Source: Cordilura impudica (taxonomy: Eukaryota > Arthropoda > Insecta > Diptera > Scathophagidae). From it: 64,000 bases of DNA. Positions 36,268 to 48,773 of the stretch are shown piece after piece (within the stretch, counting starts at the first letter, position 1; every line of letters starts with the position of its first letter). The notes under the pieces are model-generated. The model saw nothing but the letters and a program-made list of their open reading frames with translations. It did not search any database and was not told where the DNA came from. The translations under genes and the position numbers were made by a program. The stretch lies in assembly GCA_963682025.1 (NCBI GenBank), contig OY821521.1, forward strand, positions 49,433,807-49,497,806, written 5' to 3'.

Positions 36268-36785
36268 GTTTTTTGATAGATTTAAGTCAAGATCGGGAAG
36301 CAGCTCTATATGTGGCCTACGAATAAGAATTGTCCTACATGGATTATTTTTGGACTACTGATTACTGGATATAATAAACCTATACAAACCCAATTTGACT
36401 GCGATCTATACGATTTTTTGGATTTTATGGCAATTATTTCGATTTCATAGGGGTAATTTGTATGGGGACTAGGTCTGAACATGGACCGAATTTCACCAAT
36501 CTCAATAGCGTTCATCCGATAGAAGCCTATATACCAAATTTCATTAAAATATTGTCATATTTTCGACCTGTAGTTTGCTTACAAGGTTTACATGGACACA
36601 CAGACGGACAGGCGAACAGACGGAAGGATGGACGGACATTGCTAAATGGACTTAAAAAGTGATTCTGAAAGGGATTCAGAGCCGATCGGTGTAATAAAGA
36701 ATGGGTATAGGTCAAATATTTTTGGTAGTTGAAAATAGCAGCACAGAGTCATTATACCCACACCACATAGTGGTATGGGGTATAA
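36268..36785 (+). repeat. Family B dispersed repeat, 3' part
   Basis: From TTTTTTGATAGATTTAAGTC and GATCGGGAAGCAGCTC through GGACTACTGATTACTGG, TGGGGACTAGGTCTGAACATG, CATGGACACACAGACGGAC to the terminal palindromic CACCACATAGTGGTATGGGG and TATAAAA. The 5' half is missing. It abuts the Tc1 relic. Confidence 0.88.
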
Positions 36786-36801
36786 AAACACAGAACAGTT
36801 G

Positions 36802-37250
36802 ATGTATGAGCCGAACTCTGGGCGGTCACATTTACTCTCTCAAGCTCAAAAACGTTATAGAGTTCGGGAAATTAAACAAAATCCAAAACTTCCGGCTACA
36901 AAACTTACGGAAATGATAAATATAAAGTTTGGTCTCAATATTTCTGTAAATACAGTCCGCAGTGTACTCTATGCAGGTGGTTATTACGGTCGGGTTGCCA
37001 GGAAGAAACCATTCATAAGCAAGGCGAACAAGAAAAAACCCTTTGAGTATGCTAAAACCCATAAAAATGACACAATGGAGTTCTGGAATCGCGTTATTTT
37101 CATAGATGAAAGCAAATTTAACATGTATGGTAATGATGGAAGGTGTAAAGTGTGGAGAAAGGCCAATGAAGAATTAAGAGATAAAAACCTATTATCCACT
37201 TTTAAATATGGGGGTTGCTTAGTATTGGTGTGGAGATGTACGAGTACTAG
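36802..37250 (+). pseudogene. Tc1-like transposase, truncated at both ends
   Basis: The frame that opens at 36,775 becomes Tc1 transposase from SGRSHLLSQAQKR onward: VREIKQNPKLPATKL, FGLNISVNTVRSVL (second helix-turn-helix of the paired-like domain), GYYGRVARKKPFISK, then the start of the DDE domain with FWNRVIFIDESKFN (first Asp, codon at 37,105-37,107), GRCKVWRKANEEL and GGCLVLVW. Similarity ends near 37,245, so the second Asp (QDNAPCH-type) and the Glu (SPDLNPIE-type) are missing. About 145 of roughly 340 residues remain, and that stretch is uninterrupted. The upstream codons belong to family B and the downstream codons to an unrelated repeat. Not functional. Confidence 0.9.
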
Positions 37251-38094
37251 GGTGGCCCTTAATAAAAAAGTGTTCAAACTCTCGGTCGCACTCCCTAGAA
37301 ATATGCGAATACCGAAAGAAGTGAGAAATACAAAGTTTTGGGTCAATCAAAAAACATTTAGAGGTGGCTCAACGCGATTGAAAATTTCAAGTGTGTTTAT
37401 ATGGGGAAAATATGACTTTTTTCAGATTTTACGAAAATTTCGTTCTATGGTTTAATTTTTCCGACAAATTGTTGTATAATTCGGGATCAGTGTTAAATTA
37501 TCTCTCCAAAAAGCTATAAAGCTTCAAAATAGATTTAAAACTCGCCAAGAAATAGCAAATGCCCCAGACCACTTTTGTGCCAAAAAAACTGGGTCATGAA
37601 ATTTGATGGCATTTTTTTCAACTTTAAGAAATTAATTAAAGCCAACATTTTGTTTTAGTCTCTGTACCTGTAAGTACTCAGATATGAAGTATTGTTTTAT
37701 TACCACCTTGTTCACCTATTAAGCATTGAGACCAAAGATGGAAAATTTTTTTGATAAAATTTTGAAAACTCCTTTTTCGAATTTTTAAAAATTTTCTTAA
37801 ACAAAATTTAAAAAAATTCATCTAGCTCTTTAAGGTCTTATTAAACGCATATTATAGATTAACTTGTGAACTTTTCGGTAAATCCCTATACCAGAATTAT
37901 TTTGACAAGGATTTTATTTTTGCGGATTTCGAGAAAAATGGGATTTTTGTAAAGTATTTTGTAAATGTACTCCTTATAAATACGTTGTATCAAAAACTCA
38001 TCACTTTTCTACTTTTAAATGCTATATTTTATTTTAATAGCCTAGGGTTTCGGAAAAATATTATGACCCCATTAACCCTTTTGGGTTAAAGAAA
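37251..38094. other. Unclassified complex sequence beginning AGGGTGGCCCTTAATAAA
   Basis: A GC-richer stretch (37,246-37,420: AGGGTGGCCCTTAA, CAAACTCTCGGTCGCACTC, TTTAGAGGTGGCTCAACGC) directly follows the broken Tc1 gene. It looks like part of another dispersed element, but I cannot name it and see no second end. Beyond 37,500 it is AT-rich without coding potential. Confidence 0.45.
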
Positions 38095-38310
38095 GAGAAG
38101 TTTTTTAAGAAAAATCCTTTTTACGGGTTTTTTTATTTTCTAAGGAAAAGGTACTTTTAAAGAAAAGATAATTAAATATTTTTTAAATTATTTAAGAATG
38201 TACTTTTTTATGTAATCGAATTTTTTATTAAATGGTCCTTTTATAAAAATTGGTACTTTTTTTTAGGAAAGTTTACTTTTTAAAGAAAATCTACTTTTTA
38301 AGTTATTGAG
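38095..38310. repeat. GTAC minisatellite outlier block
   Basis: Units such as AAAAGGTACTTTTAAAG and AATTGGTACTTTTTTTTAGG, in the same orientation as array 2 further right. Confidence 0.7.
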
Positions 38311-39890
38311 TTCTGGTTCCAGCCTTCACCTGGAATTATTTTCTTTTCGAAACTTGTAGAATAGTTCGGTGGTAAAAAGTTTGCCTCCAATGTGGAAGTA
38401 GGGTCTGGTTCTTATTATAAACAGACTACTAATTTGTTTATATATTGGTGGGAGAAGTGTAGCAAATTAAATGGAGACTATGTTGAGCAAGAAATAATTT
38501 TTCCGAATTCGTTTGCGTTTTGTTTTCTTTGGATGTAAATCATTAAATTTATATTTTTTTTTATTAAGAACTTATATAATTTTATGAATTATTTTTCAAC
38601 TTTTTCATAAAAAACATAAATTTGTGACAAAATTTTTTAGTGAAACTTTTTTTTTACACACACATTGAATTCAGCGATATTTTAAGATTGATTGAAGCGA
38701 AAAGCCCCAAAAGCTTAACTTTGTCCTTCTCTGCTAAAAAAATATGATTATAACAATAACAAGATATTGAATGATATTTTTGTTTTATTTTTTTTTTCTA
38801 TTTTCGCAAAAACCAAAATTTATTTGATTTATATTCCATTTGGAAACATTCATGATGAATTTCGAGAATATCAATTTTATAACGTGGGAATCTCCAAATT
38901 CATTCTGAAAAAAAAATAAAAAAATAGATACAAAATGTTTATTACAAAGAAAATGTATGCCATATGCTCGCAATTTGTTTAATTAAAACAATAAAAGATT
39001 TCATTATCTTAGGATTTCAAATAAATTGTTTGCGCAATTATTTTTAAAGTTCTCGGTAAATAAACGTAACATATTCAACTCTCATTAACGTAGAAATACG
39101 TAATACGGCCAAGTGTTTCGTACGGGCCCACCACCATTCTACGTAATTAATTGTTTATTAAAAAAAATTTTTTCTCAATATTCCAGTGCTATTTATAATA
39201 TTGTTAAATATTTAATAATTGCTTCGCTTGAACTGTTGACTTAAAAAGCAGCAATAAAAGTTATAAACGTTATTTGCTTAAAATATTATTTTTAGCATTG
39301 TTCTATCTCTGGGTATTTAAATAGTCATGAATAATTTTGAAGAAAAAAATATTCCATAACAACTGCAATTGAAGTTTAAGCTTAAGATTTAAATCAATGT
39401 AGCAACAGTTGAGGAATGTTGGTTTCCTAAGTATGGAAACTAATCATAATTGATTAGAAATAGTTTTTTTTTTTCATAAAGAAAAATATCATTATTTTAA
39501 TTAAAGTTTGCAATAACTTATATCATGGGTGATGTGTCTTTTTTCTAATATTTTTATATAACTCTAGCCAAACTTATAATCTCGGTCTATCTGTCTGCTT
39601 AAATAAAAGTGGCTGACTTATGCTTTAGTTCGTAAAGAAGTTGTGGTTAACATCACAAAATGATTTCATAAACAAAACTGTCATTATTATCAATAGCGAT
39701 TTTTTTTCTTCAAATATATATTAAGATAAATATTATTATTCAGAAAAAGTTTGAACTTTAAGAAATTATTAATTTAAAAATTTTTGAAAACAATATTGCA
39801 TTGGTTTTAGACAGTTGTTAGGTGCCTCAGTTACCCGTAAAAAATTATGAAAATACTTTTTTAACAATAGATATTTTTTTCAGAAAATTA
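38311..39890. other. No gene seen; intergenic DNA
   Basis: AT-rich DNA of medium complexity. TACGGCCAAGTGTTTCGTAC and GGGCCCACCACC near 39,105-39,135 are the only GC-rich words. The single 62-codon minus frame at 38,785-38,973 has no motif. Confidence 0.45.
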
Positions 39891-42800
39891 ACTTATCTAA
39901 GAGAAGTACTTTTTTTGAGAAGAGGTACTTTTTTAAGAAAAGCTGCCTTTTAATACAAGGTATTTTTTAAGCAAAAGTTCTTCAAAAAAACAATTTTTGA
40001 AGAAAAGGTACTTTTTTTTTAAGAAAAAGTATTTTTTTAAGAAAAGTTACTTAGTTAATATAAGGTACTTAGTCAACAAAAGATACTATTATAACAAAAG
40101 GTACTTTTTTAAAATAAAATTAACTTTTTTAATATAAGAAACTTTTTTTTATTAAAAGATACTTTTTAAATAAAATGTACTGTTTTAGTTAAAGATACTT
40201 TTTTATAAAAAGTACTTTTATAATATAAGGTAAATTTTATATAAAAGGTACTGTTTTTTGACAAACGGTACTTTTTACCAAAGGAACTTTTTTAAAATAG
40301 TCATTAATGTAACAAAAGGTACTTTTTTTTAGTGAAGTTCACTTTTTTAATGAAAGGTTATGTTTTAACAATAGGTACTTTTTAACAAAAGTTATTTTTT
40401 AACAATAGGTACTTCTTAACAAGAGATACTTTTTTAACAAAAGTTACTTTTATAAGAAAAGTAGTTATTGATATTTATTAAATATTAAGTACTTTGTTTG
40501 AAAAAGACATTTTAACAAAAGGTACTTTTTTTAGTAAAATGAACTTTTTTAATAACAAATATTTTTTCTACTAATAGGTACTTTTTTAATAAAAGGTATT
40601 TGTCTAATAAAAGGTCCTTTTTTCATAGAAGGTACTTTTTAAAAAAAGGTAAAAATTTTATAAAAGGTACTTTTTTAATGAAAGGTTCCTTTTAAATAAA
40701 AGGTACTTTTTACATAAAAGGCACTTTGTAAATAAAATGTACTTTTTAAATAAAATGTACTTTTTAAATAAAAGGTACGTTTTATATAAGTGTACTTTTT
40801 AAATAAAAGTGCCTTTTAAATAAAAGTTACTTTTTAATTAAAAGGTACTTTTTAAATAAACGGTACTGTTTAAGCAAAGGTACTTTTTTATAAAAGGTAC
40901 TTTTATAATATAAGGTATAAATTAAATAAAAGATACTGCTTTTTAACTAAAAGTACTTTTAGAAAACAAACTTTTTTTGTCATAAAGTACTTTTTTTTTA
41001 AAGGAACTTTCTTAAAGAAGGTGCTAATGTAACAAATGGCAATTTTTTTGTAAAAAAATGCACTCTAATAAAAAAAGGTCATTTTTGAACAATAGGTCTT
41101 TTTTAATAAAAGATATTTTTTTAACAAAAGTTACGTTTTTAAGAAAAGTACTTTTTAAGGAAATGTACTTTTTTCATACAAGTACTTTGTTAACAAAGAT
41201 ACTTTTTAAACAAAGTCACTTTTTTAATAAAAGGTACTTTTTTAATAAAATTTCTCTTTTACTAAAAGGTACGTTTTTAACAAAAGGTATTTTTCTAATA
41301 AAAGGTAATATTTTCATAAAGGTACTTGTTAGATAAAAGGTACTTTTTAAATAAAAGGTAATTTTTTCATTAAAGGTACTTGTTAGATAAAAGGTACTTT
41401 TTAAATAAAATGTACTTTTTAACTAAAAGGTACTTTTTAAATAAAAGGTACTGTTTTAGCAGATGTACTTTTTTATACGAGGTACTTTTACAATAAAAAG
41501 TACTTTTACAATAAAAGGTACTTTTACAATAAAAGGTATTTTTACAATAAAAGGTACTTTTACAATATAAAGTACTTATATAATATAAGGTACATTTTAA
41601 ATAAAAGGTTTGTTTTTTAACTAAAGGTTCTTTTACAAAAGATAATTTTTTTTTAAAAAAGGTACTTTTTATTGAAGGAACTTTTTTAAATAAGGTGTTA
41701 ATGTAAGAAAGGAACTTTTTTTTATTAAAATTCACTCTTTTAATAAAATACTATTTTTGAACAATAGGTACTTTTTAACAAAAGATACTTTTTTTTAAAC
41801 AAAAGTTACTTTTTTAAGAAACGTACTTTTAAGGAAAAGTTACTTTTTTCATATAAAATACTTTGTTAACAATGATACTTTTTAATAAAAGGTACTTTTT
41901 TTTAAAAGGTACTTTCATAATAGAAGATATATTTTAAATAAAACTTACTGCTTTTTAACTAAAGGTACTTTTAAAAAAGATACTTTTTTTCAAAAGGTAC
42001 TTTTTATTAATGTAACAAAATATACTTTTTTAATAAAAGGTCATTTTTGAACAGTATGTACTTTTTAACAATATGTGCTTTTTTAACAATAGGTACTTTT
42101 TATTTTTAATAAAAGATATTTATTTTAAAAAGCACTTTTTAAGAAAAGGTACTTATTTAATATAAAGTGCTAGCAAAAGTTACTTTTTAACGAAAGGTAA
42201 TTTTTAATAAAAAGAACTTTGTTACTTAAAGATACTTTTTAATAAAAGGAATTTTTCTAATAAAAGGTACTTTTTTGATAAAAGGTACTTTTTAAATAAA
42301 AGGTACTTTTTAAATTAAAGGTACTTTTTAAATAAAAGGTACTTTTTTAATAAAAGGTACTTTTTAAATAAAATGTAGTTTTTAAATAACTAAAGGTGCT
42401 TTTACAAAAGATACTGTTTCAACAAAAGACACTATTTATAATAATGGTACGTTCTTAATAAAAAGTACTTCTTTAAAAAATATATTATTTTTATAAGTGG
42501 TACTTTTTTAATATAAGACGCTTCTTAGGATAATTTACTTTTTTAAGAAAGGGTACTTTTTTAGCAAAGCTAAATTTTTAAGAAAATGCTCTTTTATAAC
42601 GAAAGGTACTTTTTTAAGAAAATATAATTTTCCAGAAAAGATACTTTTTGAATAAAGTTATTTTTTTAACGTTTCAAAAATACGTTTTTTGAGAAAGCTG
42701 ATTCTTAGAGAAAATGTAATTTTTTGAGAAAATCACTTATTTCAGCAACGACCTTTTGGGTTAAAATTTTAGTTTTTAAAGAAAAGTGGCCTTTCTTTTA

Positions 42801-45490
42801 AGAAAATACTCTTTTTTAAGAATATCAACTTCTAAGGAAGATGTACGTTTTAGAAATAGGCACTTTTTAAATAAAAGGTACTTTTTTAATAAAAGGTACT
42901 TTTTAAATAAAATGTAGTTTTTAAATAGAGGTACTGTTTTAACTAAAGGTGCTTTTACAAAAGATACTTTTTCAACAAAAGACACTTTTTTAATAATGGT
43001 ACTTTCTTAATAAAAAGTACTTCTTTAAAAAATATATTATTTTTATAAGTGGTACTTTTTTAATATAAGACGCTTCTTAGGATAATTTACTTTTTTAAGA
43101 AAGGGTAATTTTTAAGAAAAGCTAAATTTTTTAAGAAAATGCTCTTTTATAACAAAAGGTACTTTTTTAAGAAAATATAATTTTCCAGAAAAGATACTTT
43201 TTGAATAAAGTTACTTTTTTAACGTTTCAAAAATACGTTTTTTGAGAAAGCTGATTCTTAGAGAAAATGTAATTTTTTGAGAAAATCACTTATTTCAGAA
43301 ACGACCTTTTGTGTTAAAATTTTAGTTTTTAAAGAAAAGTGGCCTTTCTTTTAAGAAAATATTCTTTTTTAAGAATATCTACTATTAAGGAAGATGTACT
43401 ATTTAGGAATAGGCACTTTTTGAGTAAAATGTACTTTTTTAATTAAATTTACTTTTTAATAAAAGGTATCTTTTTAAAACAGGTACTTTTTTAATAAAAT
43501 TTACATTTTGAATAAAAGGCACTTTTTTTTAATAAAAATGTACTTGAAAACCTTCTTTTTAATAAAAGGTGCTTTTTCAATAAAAGATAATTTTTTAATA
43601 AAATGTACTTTTTTCATGAAATGTACTTTTTTAATAAAATGTACTTTTTAATAAGCTGTACTTTTTTTAAAATAAAAACTGGTTTTTGTTAATAAAAAGG
43701 TACTTTTTTAATGAAAGGTATTTTTTTAATAAAAGATACTTTTTAATAAGATATAATTTTTTTAATAAAAATAAACTTTTTTTAATAAAAGGTGCTTTTT
43801 TAATAATATATACTGTTTTAATAAGAGGTACTTTTTTTAATAAAAGGTACTTTTTAACAAAAGGTACTTTTTAATAAAATTTACTATTTTAATAAAAGGC
43901 ACTTTTTAAATAAAATATTCTATTTTTTTAATAAAAAGTAATTTTTTTCAAAAAGGTACTTTTTAAATAAAGTATTTTTTAATAAAAGATACTTTTTTAA
44001 TGAAGGGGACTTTTTTAATAAAACGTACTTTTTGTTACAATGTACATACTTTTTTCAGAAAAGATACTTTTTAATAAAAGGCACTTTTTTAATAAAAGGT
44101 ACTTTTTTAATAAAAGGTTCTTTTTTAATAAAAGGTACTTTTTAATAGAGTACTTCTTTAATAAAATATACTTTTTTTAATGAAATGTACGTTTTTAATA
44201 AAAGGTACTTTTTTAAGATGGACTTCTTTTAATAAAAAGTGGTTTTTTAATAAAAGGTACCTTTTTAATAAAAGGTACTTTTTTAATAAAAGGTACTTTT
44301 TTAATGAAAGATACTTTTTTAATAAAAGGTCTTTTTTAATAAAAGGTACTATTTTAATAAAAGGTTATTTTTTAATAAAAGGTACTTTTTTAATAAAAGG
44401 TACTTTTTTAATAAAAGGTTCTTTTTTAATGAAAGGTACTTTTTTAATAAAAGGTACTTTTTTAATAAAGGGTAAATTTTTTATAAAACGTCCTTTTTTA
44501 ATAAAAGGTACTTTTACAATAAAATGTACTTTTTTAATAAAAGGTATCTTAATAAAATGTTCTTTTTTTTAATAAAAAGTACTTTTTTAATAAAAGTTAC
44601 TTTTTCAATAAAGTACTTTTTTAATAAGAGATACTTTTTTAATGAATGTAACTTTTTTAATAAAACGTACTTTTTGTTAAAATGTACATATTTTTTTCAT
44701 AAAGCAACTTTTTAATAAAAGGTACTGTTTTAGTAAAGGGTACTTTTTTAGTAAAAGGTACTATTTTAATAAAGGCTGCTTTTTTTATAAAAAGGTACTT
44801 TTTAAATTTGAGGTAATTTAAAAAAAAAGTAATTTTTTTAAATAAAAAGTACTTTCATAATAAAAGGTACTTTTTTAATAAAGTCCTTTTTTTAATAAAA
44901 TATACTTTTTTAATGAAAGGAACTTTTTTAATAAAACGTTCTATTTCATTAAAGGACTTTTTAATAAAATGCACTTTTTTAATGAAAAGTACTTATTTAA
45001 TAAAAGGTACTTTTTGAATAAAGGTACCTTTTTAATGAGAGGAATTTTTTAGTAAAGGGTATTTTTTCAATAAAAAGTACTTATATAATAAAATGTAATA
45101 AAATGTTATTTTGTAATAAAATATGCTTTTTAACAAAAGGTACTTTTGACAATAGGTACTTTTGTAAGAAAGCGTACTTTTTTAACAAAAGTTACTTTTC
45201 AAATAAAATATACTTTTTGATACAAAGTTCTTTTTTAATAAAAGGTGCTTCTTTAATAAAAGCTCTAAAAATTTATTTTTTTAGCAAGTCCGTTTTGAAG
45301 AAAATTAAATTTTTTCAAATTGAAAATTATTCTTTAAGAAAAGGTTTTTTATTATTAATCGGTACCTTTCAAGAGAAGGTATTTATTAAAAAAAGCTATG
45401 TTTTTGAGCAAAGCGTACTTTTTAAAAAACCGTATGTATTTCTTTATGTAAATGTAGTTTTTGAAGAAAATTCCATGCTTTTTTAATTTA
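39891..45490. repeat. GTAC minisatellite array 2, unit near TTTAATAAAAGGTACTTT
   Basis: About 5.6 kb of 16-20-bp units, AATAAAAGGTACTTTTT with variants (AACAAAAG, AAATAAAATG, AAGAAAAG). The sense strand is the reverse complement of the array 1 unit, so the two arrays face opposite ways. A block of about 550 bp is duplicated: TAAAGGTGCTTTTACAAAAG at about 42,391 and 42,944, with the following GACGCTTCTTAGGATAATTT, TTTTCCAGAAAAGATAC and AAAAATACGTTTTTTGAG shared in order. Homogeneity is greatest at 44,100-44,600. The long K/G/T/F/L/I-rich frames (e.g. 44,180-44,572, 130 codons) arise because an 18-bp unit keeps frame. Confidence 0.93.
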
Positions 45491-45987
45491 GAATTTGGTA
45501 TTTATCTCAGGATCTCAGTGTGAATTTTTGGTAGGATTTTCTTAAAGAAATTATTTTGAGTATCTGAGACTACTCAAACTTTAAATAAAAAAATAAAATA
45601 ATCAGTAAGGTCGGCATTGTCAAATCTTCTCGTGTACGTGCTTTAATCAAATTTTTAAGCGGACAGAGTTGTTTGTAACAAAAATTTCGTTAAAGTTTAC
45701 ATTAAAAAAGAATTTGAAACAGATTTTGACGTGACAAAAATTTTTAAGGTGAAAAATGTAGACTTAAAAAAAATTTACAGATAACTACAAGTGTTTTAAA
45801 AAAACTTATTAGAAAAAAAAAAACAATTACTAGTTTTAAAAAATTTACCTTATAAAACTTTGTTATGAAAAAAATTATACACTGAAAAAATTTTTGATTT
45901 AATAATTTCGAGTTTAAAAAAAGTTTATAAAACACTTATTTCAGGTGAAAACAAATTTTTTGTTGAAAAGAATATTTTTAAGATGAA
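45491..45987. other. AT-rich spacer, no gene seen
   Basis: AT-rich sequence between GTAC array 2 and the family B inverted pair; nothing coding is recognisable. Confidence 0.4.
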
Positions 45988-46520
45988 AACAAGTAAGAAA
46001 ATTATAGTCGGTCTAGACCGACTATACGATACCCTATACCATGGTTTAGAGACCCTATCTCTTCGGTCCAACTAAGTGGATATAGAAAATAAGCATAAAC
46101 CAAATTTGAGTGACATTTTAATTATTTTTTTGGCTGTAGATATAAAATAGTTCATATCGGATGCTATATATATATGGGGACTAGGTCGAAAAATGGACCA
46201 ATCCTGACCTTATTTGGTAAAGTCACTTATATTTTGAGAAAATATATACAAACCAAATTTGAGAAAAATCTGTGCAATATTTTTTTTTTGATAAATTTAA
46301 GCGAAGATCGGGAAGAAGCTCTATATGGGGCCTATGACTAATAAATGTCCTATAGGGATAAGTTTTGGACTACTGACTACTGGATATAATAAACACATAC
46401 AAACACGACTTGACTGAGATCTATGTATTAATTTGGATCTTATTGCAATGCATGTCGATTTCATAGGGGTCATTTGTATGGGGACTAGGTTTGAACATGG
46501 ACCGAATTTCACCAATTTCA
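45988..46520 (+). repeat. Family B repeat, copy 3 (left arm of inverted pair)
   Basis: Starts ACAAGTAAGAAAATTATAG and the 18-bp palindrome AGTCGGTCTAGACCGACT, then ATACGATACCCTATACC and the standard family order to GGTTTGAACATGGACCG and ACCAATTTCAA, where it is cut by Helitron J. The missing remainder would be the CATGGACACACAGACGG tail. Confidence 0.9.
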
Positions 46521-46839
46521 ACAATTCACAAACCAACACTTTTATGGTTTATTATTATTGTGAATGAAGATTACAAAGTCATTAACAAACACGTTAACAA
46601 ATTTAATAAAACACACATAGCATATGTATAATTTTATTTATAGCAGCTTTAAATGCAATTTAGTAGCAACTTTAAATGCAATTTACTCAAAATAAGGGAA
46701 AAAATTAAAAAATCTGTATATCTGTACAACGGTAAAAAATAAATACCTTTCAAATAATATACGCTTGGTCAAAATCGGGATAAAACGGTAGAACAAAACA
46801 TCGGTCACAAGAAATCGCCTAGCATATTAATATTATGGA
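46521..46839 (-). mobile_element. Helitron copy J, subfamily 2, 3' hairpin end missing
   Basis: Begins at CAATTCACAAACCAACACTT without CTAG or hairpin, keeps ATTGTGAATGAAG, and ends CCTAGCATATTAATATTATGGA before T. A 30-bp stretch around TAGCAGCTTTAAATGCAATTTAG is duplicated. It occupies the gap between two oppositely oriented family B copies. Confidence 0.88.
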
Positions 46840-46840
46840 T

Positions 46841-47559
46841 ACCCTATACCACTATGTGGTTTGGGTATAATGACTTTGTGCTGCTGTTTGTTAACCTATA
46901 CCCATCTTTTATTATACCGATCTACTCAGAATCACTTTCTGAGTCGATTTAGCGAAGTCCGTCCGTCTGTCGGTCTGACCGTCTGTTCGTCCGTCCGTCT
47001 GTGTCCATGTAAACTTTGTAATCAAACCACAGGTCGCAACTATGAATATATCTTAATGAAATTTGGTACATAAGCTTTATCGGCCATAGGATGAACGCTA
47101 TCGAAATTGGTGAAATTCGGTCCATGTTTAGACTTAGTCCCCATACAAATAACCCCCATGAGATCGACTTAACTTGCCATAATATCCAAATTATCATATA
47201 GATCTCGGTCAAATTGGGTTTGTGTGTGTTTATTACATCCATTTATCAGCTGTCCAAAAATAAACCCCATATGGCAATTCTTTTTTGGTTTTTATGTATA
47301 TATTTTTTCAAAATATAAGTCACTTTACCAAATATTGTCAGGATGGGTCCATTTTTCGATCTAGTCCCCAATATAAATATAGCTTTCGATATGAATTTTT
47401 TCATATCTGCAAGCAAAGAAATTGATAACAATGCCACTAAAATTTGGTTTATGCTTATTTTCTATATCCACTTAGTTGGACCGAAGAGATAGGGTCTCTA
47501 AACCATGGTATAGGGTATCGTGTAGTCGGTCTAGACCGACTATAGTTTTCTTACTTGTT
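46841..47559 (-). repeat. Family B repeat, copy 4 (right arm of inverted pair)
   Basis: Read on the minus strand it begins ACAAGTAAGAAAACTATAG, with the palindrome AGTCGGTCTAGACCGACT at about 47,524-47,541, and ends at 46,841 with the terminal ACCACATAGTGGTATAGGGT type palindrome. An internal deletion removes the segment after AACCAAAAAAGAATTGCC. Both ends are preserved, so this is a slightly shortened full element. Confidence 0.9.
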
Positions 47560-48773
47560 CGTATTGTCAATAATAAATTTCTTATAACAAAAAATATTTT
47601 CACAAACTCCAATGTACTCGTACCTACCCCCACCTGGCAACAGAGAGACTAACATTGCGAGATCAAAATCGCTTGTAAATAAGTATCAAAAATATAGTTT
47701 TAGTTACAAACACCATGAACAACTTATAATATTCTCCGGCTAAATATTATGGATAGTCTAAAAAATAGTTCACTTAAAAAAAAGGAAATTACATTTGTTA
47801 ATCAATTTGGAATATCTCTCTCTATAAACTCCAAGTTCGCCCCAAAAAAGTTCTTTGAACTCAAATGTTGAAGCGGCTTTTTTTAAAAAAAAGCTAATAA
47901 AGGCAAAACAAATTACAATGGCAAAGAATTTACAAATTAAACGCAAAAGTAATTAAACCTCATCATATTCAGACATGTGTAGCAATCACATGAAATCTGA
48001 TAAAAGCGAGACACAACAACAACTTAATATTCAAAACAATTTCCAAAAAAAAAAAAAAAATTATTGAAAATCAAACCGAAAATAAAACATTTTTTTCGTT
48101 TTGCATTTGTAAAAATATGTTGACTGAATTTCATGATTAAATGAAATTGGAAATTTAGAGTTGTGAGTTGCGACATTGTTGTTGTTGTTGGTGTTCTTGT
48201 TGTCATTGAACATGTGTTGTACACTTTTTCCATATCACATTACTATCGCTAAAATAGCAATTCTTCTATTGTAGTTGTTATTATTATTGTTGTAGTTTTG
48301 TTTTTTTTTTATTTGAATTCAAAGGTGCTTATTGTTCAGTATTATTGTTTGCTTAATTTTGTCTTGTTCTTTTTCTTTCTTTTTTTTGTTGTTGTTGTTG
48401 TGATATTTCACAACTTGCAAATATAAATGTTAAATAAACAAGAAAAAAAAAATGATATTATATTTATAAAAATCAAATACACAAATTCGAACAATTTAAA
48501 ATTTCAACATTTGTTCAATAATTTATTTGAAATGTTCTTATAATTATACAAAAACAAAACAACATTAAATTTGAAGAATATATGTAAATTAAGGTGGCGT
48601 TTATTGGTGTACTACGAGAACTCTCAGTCAACTTAAATAAAATCAAGTACGAGTTTTAAATTCAACTCCGAATCTTGAATGTCCTTCACCTTGAGACACA
48701 GGTGAACACTCAATTTTATATAATTTTAATTTAGAGTTTATGGTTTTTCCTTTTTCATCAGTATTTATTATAA
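47560..48773. other. No gene seen; intergenic DNA with short GTT/ATT runs
   Basis: Contains simple runs such as TTGTTGTTGTTGTTGGTG near 48,177 and TTGTTGTTGTTGTTG near 48,390. A 69-codon minus frame (48,024-48,233) has no domain. Confidence 0.45.

Noticed and set aside
36984..37346. 120-codon minus-strand frame
   Set aside because: Shadow of the Tc1 transposase on the plus strand, whose motifs are unmistakable.
44180..44572. 130-codon frame of KGTFLIKGTF repeats (and similar frames at 41,058-41,735, 43,686-43,874, 45,103-45,486, 19,716-20,003)
   Set aside because: An 18-bp minisatellite unit stays in frame by itself; the peptides are a translation of the repeat.
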